Part shown: positions 36,162 to 44,071 of the stretch, one piece after another
Layout of the letters: every line of letters starts with the position of its first letter
Numbering within the stretch: the stretch's first letter is position 1
NCBI RefSeq assembly: GCF_019308285.1
Contig: NZ_WWEM01000031.1
Location: 310,001 to 374,000, forward strand
Reading direction: 5' to 3'
Origin: Flavobacterium quisquiliarum
Lineage (GTDB): Bacteria; Bacteroidota; Bacteroidia; Flavobacteriales; Flavobacteriaceae
Length of the DNA: 64,000 bases
The notes under the pieces: model-generated
Told to the model about the DNA's origin: nothing
The model's database searches: none
The model's input: the letters and a program-made list of their open reading frames with translations, nothing else
Translations under genes and position numbers: made by a program

Positions 36162-36446
36162 ATGAAAACTAGCACAACAATTTTAGGAATTTTAGGAGCC
36201 GCAGCGGCGGGAGCAGCAATAGGTGTTTTATTTGCACCAGACAAAGGATCAAACACAAGAAAAAAAATCAAAGATAAATCGAAAGATTACGGAGATAACA
36301 TTAAAACAAAATTTGATGGTATTGTTAGTACAATTAAATCAAACGGTAAAGAAATTATCGAAGATGGAAAATCTAAACTAGCTCAAGTAAAAGATGACTT
36401 TAACACGTTAAAAGACGATGCTAAAGCAGTAAAATCAAATTACTAA
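36162..36446 (+). CDS. YtxH-domain protein
   Basis: A 94-aa protein: an N-terminal glycine- and alanine-rich membrane segment (TTILGILGAAAAGAAIGVLFAP) directly followed by DKGSNTRKKIKDKSKD and a long charged amphipathic helix (YGDNIKTKFDGIVSTIKSNG and on). This is the YtxH pattern (general stress and envelope proteins). It is part of the run from the DUF4142 gene to 37252. Confidence 0.92.
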   Translation: MKTSTTILGILGAAAAGAAIGVLFAPDKGSNTRKKIKDKSKDYGDNIKTKFDGIVSTIKSNGKEIIEDGKSKLAQVKDDFNTLKDDAKAVKSNY

Positions 36447-36490
36447 AAAGCTAATCAATTAGAATTTTTCAAACCATAAAACCCTATATC

Positions 36491-36850
36491 ATGGAACCAA
36501 ATGCAACAACAAACGAGAATCTTAATCTTTATGAAAAAGCTGAAAACTATGCTAAAACAAGTTTAGAATTACTAAAACTAAAAACAGTATGTTCAGTTGC
36601 TGACGGTGTGTCATCGTTGGCATCAAAGATAGCAATCGGGATTGTTGTTGCATTTTTTACCTTGTTTTTAAATATTGGGATCAGCTTATGGATTGGTAAA
36701 GAACTTGGAGAATATTACTATGGTTTTTTTGTAATGGCATTGTTCTATTTGATCGTTGTTATTGTTGTGGTAAAATCACACCATAAAATCATAAAAACAC
36801 CAATTGGTAATACGATTATTTCAAGTATTCTGAAAGAAACTAAAAAGTAA
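36491..36850 (+). CDS. phage holin-like / Holin-X family membrane protein
   Basis: A 119-aa protein with two membrane helices (IAIGIVVAFFTLFLNIGISLW, about 48-68, and FFVMALFYLIVVIVVVKS) behind an amphipathic helix (YEKAENYAKTSLELLKLKTV). This is the pattern of the DUF1469/Holin-X family. Despite the name these are chromosomal stress-membrane proteins usually next to YtxH, not phage lysis genes; no phage gene is nearby. Confidence 0.88.
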   Translation: MEPNATTNENLNLYEKAENYAKTSLELLKLKTVCSVADGVSSLASKIAIGIVVAFFTLFLNIGISLWIGKELGEYYYGFFVMALFYLIVVIVVVKSHHKIIKTPIGNTIISSILKETKK

Positions 36851-36880
36851 GATTTAATTATTAATACAAAAAACTAACCT

Positions 36881-37252
36881 ATGGAGGCTATTATCAATAT
36901 TGATCAATTAAATCAAAAAATTAAAGAATTAGAAGTTCGTCAAGATACAGAATGGTGCGCTATAAAAGATCATATCGATGATTTGAAAGAGAATTTAAAG
37001 CCAATCAATTTAATTCGAAATACTGTTGAGGAAATTAATGAAACGGTAGGTTTTAAAAGTCATTTAGCACAATCTGCCATTAGTATCGGAATTGGTTATC
37101 TAGCAAAAAGATTCATAGTCGGAAAAGGCGATTCTATGTTCAAGGGAGTTTTAGGCTCAATTGTACAGCTTATTGTAACCAATCTGGTTTCTAAACCGCA
37201 AAACGAAACTTCGAATGAAACTTCTGAAGAAGAAGAATCATCACACTATTAA
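36881..37252 (+). CDS. hypothetical coiled-coil protein, 123 aa
   Basis: The N-terminal half is a coiled coil (INIDQLNQKIKELEVRQDTEW ... HIDDLKENLKPINLIRNTVEEI), the middle a glycine-rich hydrophobic segment (SAISIGIGYLAKRFIVG) and the end acidic (SEEEESSHY). It is the usual fourth member after lmo0937, YtxH and the holin-like gene, and likely works with them at the inner membrane. No named family is recognised. Confidence 0.8.
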   Translation: MEAIINIDQLNQKIKELEVRQDTEWCAIKDHIDDLKENLKPINLIRNTVEEINETVGFKSHLAQSAISIGIGYLAKRFIVGKGDSMFKGVLGSIVQLIVTNLVSKPQNETSNETSEEEESSHY

Positions 37253-37291
37253 ACATCTCAAGAGTAATTTGTCAAACTAAATTTATGTATT

Positions 37292-37390
37292 ATGGAAAAG
37301 TTAAGCGAAATAGTATTAAAAAATGGTGTATACGTTTACTCGAACCTATATAAATGTTTTGAATACACAAGAGTATTTTTAGGTGTCTAA
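37292..37390 (+). CDS. possible 32-aa peptide
   Basis: ATG at 37292 opens a frame of 32 codons (MEKLSEIVLKNGVYVYSNLY then KCFEYTRVFLGV). It follows the stress operon by 39 nt and precedes the terminator at 37453. The spacing and codon use fit a small gene, but nothing else supports it. Confidence 0.35.
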   Translation: MEKLSEIVLKNGVYVYSNLYKCFEYTRVFLGV

Positions 37391-37452
37391 CTTTCATTAT
37401 ACGCTTTTGGGGGAAGCGGTTAATGAAGACCAGAACTTCATATATATTTACA

Positions 37453-37495
37453 AAAAAGGCCAAATATACTTTGAGTATAATTGGCCTTTTTTTTT
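37453..37495 (+). terminator. terminator of the stress-envelope operon
   Basis: AAAAAGGCCAAATATACT, loop TTG, AGTATAATTGGCCTTTTT: a long stem with one internal A:A mismatch, then a T run. Confidence 0.95.
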
Positions 37496-37580
37496 AGGTA
37501 CAAAGTAACAGAGGCTGAAAGGGACATAGGTCCAAAAACTTTACAACTTTGTACCTTTGTTACTTTGTCACTTTGCACCT

Positions 37581-38912
37581 CTAATTATAATTCTGATAAA
37601 TCGGTAATTTCAAACCAACGTACACATTTGCACCTTTGGAGTTGTTTGAAAACAAATTAGAAATCAAAGTTCCAGAACCGATAAAAATTGGACCAGCTCT
37701 AAAACCAGTTCCTATTTGAGTGCCACTATATTCCATATACGTTACTGGGAGATAAAAACTAAACTGTCTTGTTTCGTATCTTGGTGTAAATGTAACCGAA
37801 TTAGCAATTGTAGTTCCGTTAACTTTATTCGCATCTACTAAACTGAAATCACCGCTCAGATTCAAGTAAAATCTATTGTCGATATTCCAGTCAAAATTAG
37901 TGTGCAACGCTGTTGGAAGATTGGCTTTAACCGCTTTTCTTGATGATGTTTTAGTATAATTTTGATCAAAAAACTCGAAAATGTCCTCTGCATCATCAAT
38001 ATCCTGTTGTGTTACTCTTCCGTTTAAGTTATACGTGTTCTCTGTAATGTTATTATAGTTTAGACTTCCAATATCCGTTACCGAAGCTGCTACTTTAAAC
38101 TTATAACGGTTTCCAATACAAGTATGGCAATTTGTACGGTATTCATAAGTAAAACCTAAATCTACTCCTACTCCAGCAGATGACGGATCGAACTTCATCT
38201 TTTCTCCGTTTTCGTAATCATAACTTGCTGCAGTTCTTAAAGTTCCTGTCGAATAATATTCGCTCAACGCCGGATTTGCATTATTTTTATTAAAAGCGAT
38301 GCTAATGTCATTTCCGTTAATATAACCGTTTGCACCTGCCATTAAATACTTTAAAGTGATTCCACCTTTTACAAAATGTTCGTCGCGGTCTAATAAAACG
38401 GTTCCGTAAGAAGCACCGATTTCTGCCCACGAATTCGTAACTCCGTTTGGATTGCCGCCTGAAATCATAAAACTGTTAGAAGCGTCAATATCTTTATTGA
38501 CCTCATCGATTAATTCTCCGTTTACATTCACCATATTGGTAATGCTTCGCACGCGCGAAAAAAGCGCAATACTATGCACAGGCGTAATATTAAGCGTAAA
38601 CGACGGTCCTAGGATATCTAGGTTTAGGTTTCCTCTGTTATTGCTTTTGAAGTTTTTGCTCGCATCTACATCCAGATCATAATCTCCATCTAAAGCGTCT
38701 AAAACGTTTATTCCGTACAAATCATTTTGACCTGTTCCGCTCATAGAAAAAATCGTAACATCCGATCTGTACTTAGAATCAACAACTGCCGACGGATTAA
38801 ATAAAACTCCTTGAATTCCAGCATAATTGTCGTCCCGAAAACCAAAATAAGATTGCGATCGCGCATAAAAAAAGCTTCCAAAGAAGCAAAATAATAGTAA
38901 AGTTTTCTTCAT
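37581..38912 (-). CDS. DUF5723-family outer membrane protein
   Basis: A 443-aa exported protein with signal peptide MKKTLLLFCFFGSFFYARSQ. It opens with SYFGFRDDNYAGIQGVLFNPS, the usual DUF5723 start, and proceeds as antiparallel strands with sequence such as TPVHSIALFSRVRSITNM, FRAGPIFIGSGTLISNLFSN and a C-terminal NVYVGLKLPIYQNYN. The family consists of predicted beta-barrels of Bacteroidota, related in layout to FadL/PorV-type barrels. The function is unknown. It is monocistronic. Confidence 0.88.
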   Translation of the reverse strand: MKKTLLLFCFFGSFFYARSQSYFGFRDDNYAGIQGVLFNPSAVVDSKYRSDVTIFSMSGTGQNDLYGINVLDALDGDYDLDVDASKNFKSNNRGNLNLDILGPSFTLNITPVHSIALFSRVRSITNMVNVNGELIDEVNKDIDASNSFMISGGNPNGVTNSWAEIGASYGTVLLDRDEHFVKGGITLKYLMAGANGYINGNDISIAFNKNNANPALSEYYSTGTLRTAASYDYENGEKMKFDPSSAGVGVDLGFTYEYRTNCHTCIGNRYKFKVAASVTDIGSLNYNNITENTYNLNGRVTQQDIDDAEDIFEFFDQNYTKTSSRKAVKANLPTALHTNFDWNIDNRFYLNLSGDFSLVDANKVNGTTIANSVTFTPRYETRQFSFYLPVTYMEYSGTQIGTGFRAGPIFIGSGTLISNLFSNNSKGANVYVGLKLPIYQNYN

Positions 38913-38960
38913 AATTAGATTTTAAGGTTGGTTGGTTTACAAATATGAAACAAAAAATGT

Positions 38961-39005
38961 TAAAAAAAAACTCCTCGAATCTGACGATTCGTGAAGTTTT
39001 TTTTT
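38961..39005. terminator. terminator-like hairpin with flanking A and T runs
   Basis: AACT-CCT-CGAATC (to 38981), loop TGAC, GATTCG-TGA-AGTT, then T residues. It lies upstream of the DUF5723 start, with no gene ending into it from either side, so its role is unclear. Confidence 0.5.
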
Positions 39006-39006
39006 A

Positions 39007-39433
39007 GGTACTGAGATGCTAAGACACTAAGAGACTAAGTTTTACTAAAAGTTCTTATAAATCTTACTGCTTAAATACTTGCTGTAGTATTGCCCTTAAT
39101 TTAAAGCTGAAAAAAATCGGCAATATTGATTTTTAAGGATGTTAAACTTTACATTAATTTCTTGAAAAAATAACTTTTTTAGAGAGGTTCAAAGGAACAG
39201 AGTTACAAAGAGACAAAGGTTACTCCTTGTTTGTCATCTTGACGAAGGAAAGATCACACTAGAAATTTCACAAAGATTGGCAGTTTTTGTTTCCCGCAGA
39301 TTGAGCAGATTACCAAAATATATACTCTAATACCACACTTTGCGTTCCAGTGGTTGAAATCACTGGCTATGTTTTTTTATAGATGCTAAGATTCTATCCC
39401 GACAGTTATAAGGACTGAGTTTTCCCCCATAAA
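39007..39433. repeat. intergenic repeat-rich stretch
   Basis: Contains a quasi-tandem CTAAG block (39010-39040), GTTACAAAGAGACAAAGG around 39200, a GTCATCTTGACGAAGGAA block near 39234-39252 that is common in Bacteroidota intergenic DNA, and CCAGTG...CACTGG near 39350. No gene is supported in 38913-39520. Confidence 0.6.
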
Positions 39434-39457
39434 AAAAGCCGAACAAAAGTTCGGCTT
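39431..39457 (-). terminator. terminator of prfA
   Basis: AAGCCGAAC (39436-39444), loop AAAA, GTTCGGCTT (39449-39457); on the minus strand followed by seven T. Confidence 0.93.
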
Positions 39458-39520
39458 AAATATATATGCTCAAGAGAAAAAACTTAGTCCCTTAGTATCT
39501 TAGCATCTCAGAAACTCAGA

Positions 39521-40597
39521 TTAATAAACTTCTGACGCTTCCTTCAATTTCTCCATATTGTTAACCAACTGAAGCTCAGAAACAATTTTTTGGATATCAC
39601 CATTCATGATGTTTCCTAAATCGTAAAGCGTTAAACCAACACGGTGATCCGTTACACGACCTTGTGCGTAGTTGTACGTACGAATCTTAGCCGAACGGTC
39701 TCCAGAACTTACCTGAGAGCTACGTTTTTTAGCATCCTCTTCCTGCTTTTTGGCCAATTCCATTTCGTACAAACGAGAACGTAATACCATCAAAGCTTTA
39801 TCTTTATTTTTGTGCTGTGATTTCTCATCCTGACATTGTGCTACCAATCCTGTTGGAATGTGCGTTAAACGTACAGCCGATTTCGTAGTATTTACCGACT
39901 GTCCACCAGGTCCAGACGAACAGAAGAAATCCACACGAACATCGTTCATGTCTACTTGTACATCAAATTCTTCCGCTTCTGGTAATACCATAACTGTTGC
40001 AGCCGATGTATGTACACGTCCTTGAGTTTCAGTCTGTGGTACACGCTGTACACGGTGAACACCAGCTTCAAACTTCAAAGTTCCGTACACATCTTCTCCT
40101 GTCACTTCAAAAATAACCTCTTTGAAACCTCCAGAAGTTCCTTCGTTCATATCTACAACAGATGTTCTCCATCCTTGTGTTTCACAGTATTTGGTGTACA
40201 TTCTGAATAAATCTCCTGCAAAAATACTCGCTTCGTCCCCACCCGTTCCGGCGCGGATTTCCACCATAACGTTTTTCGCATCTTCAGGATCTTTAGGAAT
40301 CAACATGAATTTGATTTCTTCCTCCAATTCTGGCAGGCGTTCTTTTGCTTCATCCAACTGCATTTTGGCCATTTCCACCATTTCAGCATCACTTCCGTCA
40401 GCAATAATTTCGTTTGCTTCGTCGATGTTGGCCAAAACTATGATGTACTCTTCTCTCTTTTCAACAAGCGCTTTAATACCTTTATATTCTTGGTTAAGCT
40501 GCTTATAACGTTTTTGATCAGAAATAACATCCGGCTGAATAATCAAATCCGAAATCTCATCAAAACGCTGCTTTACATATTGAAGTCTATCTAACAT
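39521..40597 (-). CDS. prfA: peptide chain release factor 1
   Basis: RF1 reads UAA and UAG stop codons and triggers peptide release. The 358-aa length is standard. The catalytic GGQ is at residues 231-233 in [19 protein letters not shown], and the codon-recognition domain has the region 184-200 ([17 protein letters not shown]), which includes the PxT-type tripeptide PQT. The N-terminal helical domain starts [16 protein letters not shown]. It is a housekeeping gene that marks the left border of the accessory island to 53 kb. Confidence 0.97.
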   Translation of the reverse strand: MLDRLQYVKQRFDEISDLIIQPDVISDQKRYKQLNQEYKGIKALVEKREEYIIVLANIDEANEIIADGSDAEMVEMAKMQLDEAKERLPELEEEIKFMLIPKDPEDAKNVMVEIRAGTGGDEASIFAGDLFRMYTKYCETQGWRTSVVDMNEGTSGGFKEVIFEVTGEDVYGTLKFEAGVHRVQRVPQTETQGRVHTSAATVMVLPEAEEFDVQVDMNDVRVDFFCSSGPGGQSVNTTKSAVRLTHIPTGLVAQCQDEKSQHKNKDKALMVLRSRLYEMELAKKQEEDAKKRSSQVSSGDRSAKIRTYNYAQGRVTDHRVGLTLYDLGNIMNGDIQKIVSELQLVNNMEKLKEASEVY

Positions 40598-40736
40598 TTT
40601 CTAATTCCTTTTATTGGACGGCAAAATTACAAAATTTTTGTGGAAAATTCTAGTGGTTATTTTTTGAGGGATTTAAGTTGACTGTTTAGTGGAATTATGT
40701 TGGTTTTTAGGAGCTTTTTCCTGCTATCTGTTCCAA

Positions 40737-40773
40737 TCTTTTGTGTCTCATTAAAAAAACGAGACACAAAAGA
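40737..40773. repeat. perfect 13-bp inverted repeat
   Basis: TCTTTTGTGTCTC (40737-40749) and GAGACACAAAAGA (40761-40773), loop of 11 nt. It lies between prfA and the promoter of the three-gene cluster. It has no T tract, so it may be an operator or an island boundary feature. Confidence 0.75.
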
Positions 40774-40889
40774 ATTTTCGATTCTATCAGGGCTAGGGGG
40801 TTTCGTTTTTATAATTACGGATTTCCGTAAAACCATTGGTTTAAAACATTTTACATTTAACAAAACAAAAAAACAGGTATTTTTACGTG

Positions 40890-40919
40890 TTGAGCAAATT
40901 AAATTAAAAACGATGTTTG
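40890..40919 (+). promoter_or_regulatory. candidate promoter of the three-gene cluster
   Basis: TTG (40890-40892), 19 nt, then GATGTTTG (40912-40919), one mismatch from TAnnTTTG with good spacing. It is 52 nt before the first start codon. Confidence 0.45.
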
Positions 40920-40971
40920 CTTATAAATGTAATTACCAATTTAAAATGTAAAATAAACTTAAATAAATCTT

Positions 40972-41292
40972 ATGAGTGGATCAGGAGGAGGTTATGAACC
41001 ACCACAACGAACAAAATTTGACTGTGAAACGAGCATTATTATTACTAATGTTTCTTCTGTAGATATGTTGGTGCTTGAAAAACACAAAAAAGGAAATACT
41101 TTGGAAGTTATACTTGGATCCAAAGAATCTTTATTACTCGAAGATGGAGACGGAGAAATACTCGGTGCAGTTCTTCATATAAATACTTCAGACATCATTG
41201 ATTGTATAAAAAATGGAGCATCATATGAAGCTGAAATATTAGATATTAACTCGCCTGCATGCCGTGTGCGGATAAAAAGACCCGAAATATGA
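40972..41292 (+). CDS. 106-aa protein with Gly/Ser-rich N-terminus
   Basis: First gene of a three-gene overlapping operon. The N-terminus MSGSGGGYEPPQ is flexible, Gly- and Ser-rich, followed by RTKFDCETSIIITNVSSV, GNTLEVIL, LLLEDGDGEILGAVL, IIDCIKNGASYEAEILDI and CRVRIKR: about six beta strands suggesting a small barrel. Proteins with this MSGSGGGxY-x-PP start and GxxYxAE-I end occur, in my recollection, next to QueC-like genes in variable islands. I cannot name the family. The exposed glycine-rich tail could be the acceptor of a modification made by the QueC-like protein; QatB, the partner of the QueC-like QatC, also has a short Gly-rich N-terminus as I recall. That is inference. Confidence 0.75.
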   Translation: MSGSGGGYEPPQRTKFDCETSIIITNVSSVDMLVLEKHKKGNTLEVILGSKESLLLEDGDGEILGAVLHINTSDIIDCIKNGASYEAEILDINSPACRVRIKRPEI

Positions 41293-42479
41293 TTAAAGTT
41301 ATTGGTGGGACTTATAGAGAAATCGATTATGACGATATTTCAATTGAAATTTATGGCTCAGGTTTTCGTGCAGCAAAATTTCTTTTAGAAAATAATTGTA
41401 TGGTAAATTTTAGTACAGTTGCAAATAATGACGTTATTGAATACCTAAAAGAAAATCAAAAAGTTTATAAAAATTTCACTTTTGAGAATAACGAGTATAA
41501 TGAATTAATAACATTTAAATACAGCTTTTCTCTCGATTACCCAAGTATATTTCCAAATTTACTTAATATTTCAAAAGCGGAAGAAATAAATGTAAGTTCC
41601 GAAAATATTATTGCGTTTGGTATGCTTGAAGCAGATTTCGCATTATCTGGAAATAAAGTCGTTTACGATCCTCAAACACCAATAAAACCAAAGAAATTTA
41701 GTGAGTTCGGCAAAGCAGAAGAACTTGTTTATATCGTTAATAAAAATGAAGCGTTTTCAATTGCTTCATCTGAAAATATTGAAGAAATTAAAAATTACTT
41801 TTTTAATTCTGAACAAGCAAAGGCTTTTATAATAAAAGACGGTCCTTTTGGAGCAATTTTACATTTAAAAGATAAAGAAGTTAAAATTCCATCGTACATT
41901 ACCAACAATGTATACAAAATTGGTTCTGGTGATATTTTCACCTCAAGTTTTGGTTTTTATTGGTTAGAAAAAGGTTTATCTCTAGAAAAGTCTGCAATAT
42001 ATGCATCAAGATCTACAGCGATTTATTGTGACAAAAAAGTTTATGTAGACACATCAATCCTTGATTCTTTTAATTATAGAGAATTTAACAATAAAACATT
42101 TTCCGAAAAACAGGTTTATTTAGCTTCTCCTTTTTTCTCTATTTCCGAATTGATTTTAATAGATAAGATACGTTCTGCTTTTTTATCATTTGGGATAAAA
42201 GTTTTTTCACCTTTTCATGATATTGGACTAGGTGATGAGATATCAATAGCAAAAAAAGACTTAGAAGGAATAGAAAAATCTGATGTGATTTTTTGTGTTT
42301 TAGATAATTTTGATTCTGGGACACTTATCGAATCAGGTTATTCATTAGCAAAAGGAAAAAAAATAGTTGGCTATCATAGAACCTGTAGTGATAGTGATCT
42401 GTTAATGCTTAAACCTGCTAATATTCTATTTTACCAACATCTAACAACTGCCATTTATCAAACAATATGGAATCTATAA
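41289..42479 (+). CDS. PfkB-type kinase fused to nucleoside 2-deoxyribosyltransferase-like domain
   Basis: 396 aa, starting at 41289 inside an ATGA overlap with the previous stop. Residues 1-255 resemble ribokinase/PfkB: MIKVIGGTYREIDYDD, VVYDPQTP (124-131), YIVNKNEAF (148-156), IIKDGPFGAILH and the anion-hole motif IGSGD with catalytic-type Asp215. Residues 275-396 resemble nucleoside 2-deoxyribosyltransferase: QVYLASPFFSISE, KVFSPFHD and DSGTLIESGYSLAKGKK with the nucleophile-type Glu348. The kinase N-terminal lid looks shortened. The two activities suggest phosphorylation of a nucleoside and cleavage or exchange of its glycosidic bond. The substrate is unknown. No upstream ATG is better, since the one at 41259 overlaps more of gene 1. 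Confidence 0.82.
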   Translation: MIKVIGGTYREIDYDDISIEIYGSGFRAAKFLLENNCMVNFSTVANNDVIEYLKENQKVYKNFTFENNEYNELITFKYSFSLDYPSIFPNLLNISKAEEINVSSENIIAFGMLEADFALSGNKVVYDPQTPIKPKKFSEFGKAEELVYIVNKNEAFSIASSENIEEIKNYFFNSEQAKAFIIKDGPFGAILHLKDKEVKIPSYITNNVYKIGSGDIFTSSFGFYWLEKGLSLEKSAIYASRSTAIYCDKKVYVDTSILDSFNYREFNNKTFSEKQVYLASPFFSISELILIDKIRSAFLSFGIKVFSPFHDIGLGDEISIAKKDLEGIEKSDVIFCVLDNFDSGTLIESGYSLAKGKKIVGYHRTCSDSDLLMLKPANILFYQHLTTAIYQTIWNL

Positions 42480-43066
42480 AGAAAGCAATTTTATTATCAG
42501 GCGGAATTGATTCAATATGCTTAACATATTATCTTAAACCAGATATTGCGTACACAATTGATTATGGTCAAATACCAGCAGAGAGAGAAATTTATGTCTC
42601 TAATTTTATATGTCAAAAATTAGGGATTCGACACAAAGTTATTAGTGCTGATTGTAGAAGTTTAGGAAGTGGCACATTAGCTAATTCTGACAATTTAAGT
42701 ATTTCTCCTTCCGAAGAATGGTGGCCATTCAGAAATCAGTTATTAATTACACTAGCTTCTATGCAAGCAATAAAAGACAGTATTTCTGAACTTTATTTAG
42801 CTTCAGTTAAATCTGATGATTTTCATCGAGATGGAACAAATAATTTTTATAAACTATCAAATGAACTTGTCTCGTTTCAAGAAGGGGGAATTCAAATATT
42901 ATGTCCAACTTTGGAATATTTCAGCCATGAATTGGTAACTAAATTTAATGTTCCACTTGAATTATTAAGCATTGCCCATTCTTGCCACGTCTCAAATATC
43001 TCTTGCGGGAAATGTTCGGGCTGCTTAAAGCAACTTAGAGTCAGACATGAAATTAATATGTTCTAA
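42467..43066 (+). CDS. QueC-like PP-loop ATPase (7-cyano-7-deazaguanine synthase-like)
   Basis: 199 aa, overlapping the previous gene by 13 nt. The PP-loop is SGGIDS (11-16); PFRNQLLITLASM (87-99) corresponds to the QueC P-x-R-N segment; SVKSDDFHRDG (113-123) to its substrate region; and a zinc site is formed by Cys173, Cys180, Cys183 and Cys186. QueC turns carboxy-deazaguanine into preQ0 with ATP and ammonia. This copy is shorter and diverged and is not beside queD, queE or queF. QueC-like enzymes also act in type IV CBASS (Cap9) and Qat (QatC) anti-phage systems. A role with genes 1 and 2 in a deazapurine-based modification or defence system is the best inference. Confidence 0.85.
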   Translation: MESIKKAILLSGGIDSICLTYYLKPDIAYTIDYGQIPAEREIYVSNFICQKLGIRHKVISADCRSLGSGTLANSDNLSISPSEEWWPFRNQLLITLASMQAIKDSISELYLASVKSDDFHRDGTNNFYKLSNELVSFQEGGIQILCPTLEYFSHELVTKFNVPLELLSIAHSCHVSNISCGKCSGCLKQLRVRHEINMF

Positions 43067-43185
43067 AAACTTAAAATTATAAACCTTTTACTAGCTCGTG
43101 CCAACTTAACATTCAAGAGCGAAACGCTCACACTAGCAGATAGAAATCGCAAAAAAGAAAATCAAAAAACTTAAAATAAGAAATT

Positions 43186-43878
43186 ATGTTTACAGTAACA
43201 ATAAATTCGGAAAACAGAAAAAGTAGCTACGAACAATTCGAAAGTGAATTTTTAAAAATATGTGATGAACATAGGGAAAATGATAGAGCATTAGTTTTTG
43301 CTTTTATCTTGTACGATTTTGAAAATGAACACATTGGTAAAGTTTTAGAAGATCCACACTATTGGCTTAGTTTAAACTCAATTTCGGGTAACTATTTGAC
43401 AGTCTTTAGTCTTCATTATAAGGCCGCAGATATGAAAGAAAAATTCATGGAAATGATAAAACAAAGAATGGATCAAGACGTACACAAGGAATTCAATATG
43501 ATCCCAACAGATCAAAACCCATCTCTTGAAACAAATCAATTCATTCAAAAATATTTCGGTAAAGATTTTAAAATAAAATATCCCTCAGTTTTATTTTTTC
43601 AAGTAAAAAACGATGTTGTTTCAGATAGTCGATTAATTCAATTAGATCAAGAAGGAATTGAGGCTTCGTTTTTAGAATTAAAGAAGTATATCAAAATTGC
43701 AGCGGAAGCTTTACACAAAGTAAATCGAGAAAATAAATATAATGTAGATGAACTATTTAGTTTAGTTGAGCAAAGTGTTTCTGGACAAAGGCAAAAAATA
43801 CAAATCAAAAAGGGAATCAAAACTGTAACATCAATAGCAGATTTAGCTGCAACGGTTACGGGACTAAATCCATCATGA
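43186..43878 (+). CDS. hypothetical protein, 230 aa, downstream of the three-gene cluster
   Basis: I do not recognise it. It has no signal peptide. An alpha/beta pattern is visible: ALVFAFILYDFENEHIGKVL, YLTVFSLHYKAADMKEKFME, and after about residue 130 SVLFFQVKNDVVSDSRLIQL, reminiscent of a thioredoxin- or Rossmann-like fold, then a helical, basic C-terminus (GQRQKIQIKKGIKTVTSIADL). The gap to the QueC-like gene is 119 nt with a small inverted repeat (GAGCG-AAA-CGCTC, 43113-43125), so it may or may not belong to that operon. Confidence 0.65.
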   Translation: MFTVTINSENRKSSYEQFESEFLKICDEHRENDRALVFAFILYDFENEHIGKVLEDPHYWLSLNSISGNYLTVFSLHYKAADMKEKFMEMIKQRMDQDVHKEFNMIPTDQNPSLETNQFIQKYFGKDFKIKYPSVLFFQVKNDVVSDSRLIQLDQEGIEASFLELKKYIKIAAEALHKVNRENKYNVDELFSLVEQSVSGQRQKIQIKKGIKTVTSIADLAATVTGLNPS

Positions 43879-43955
43879 TCTCTAGCCATTTTACACATTA
43901 AACTTACGAAACACATGAAACATTTATTATCAATTCGTCACCGCTCCCCAAAGTG

Positions 43956-44047
43956 TTCAACTGAAAAGCTACGTAAATGTCTCTGACTTTGTATAATGTT
44001 TTATTTGTTGTAAATTCATAAACTTGCCAAAAGTCTCTCGACTTTGA
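43956..44047. repeat. two copies of a CAAA-GTC-TCT-GAC-TTTG element
   Basis: 43973-43991 (with TTCAACTGAAAAGCTACG before it) and 44029-44047 (CAAAAGTCTCTCGACTTTG). Two more copies lie at 44718-44736 and 44797-44816, the last with TTCAACTAAAAAGCTACG before it, so the gene at 44072 is bracketed by related sequence. Confidence 0.75.
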
Positions 44048-44071
44048 ACTATTATTTTAAAAACAAAAAAT

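Noticed and set aside
36491..36850. Phage origin for the holin-like gene
   Set aside because: The family name is misleading; neighbours are chromosomal stress genes and no other phage function is present.
40697..40951. 84-codon plus-strand frame starting MLVFRSFFLL, upstream of the three-gene cluster
   Set aside because: It spans a perfect inverted repeat and the proposed promoter, has no domain pattern and unusual composition for this genome; intergenic DNA is the better reading.
40972..43066. Type IV CBASS or Qat system
   Set aside because: A QueC-like gene is present but no CD-NTase, no TGT-like or glycosylase Cap protein, no QatA ATPase, no QatB of usual length and no TatD nuclease.
42467..43066. 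Ordinary queuosine biosynthesis queC
   Set aside because: Too short and diverged, overlaps a kinase fusion gene, and lacks queD, queE and queF neighbours. Not excluded completely.
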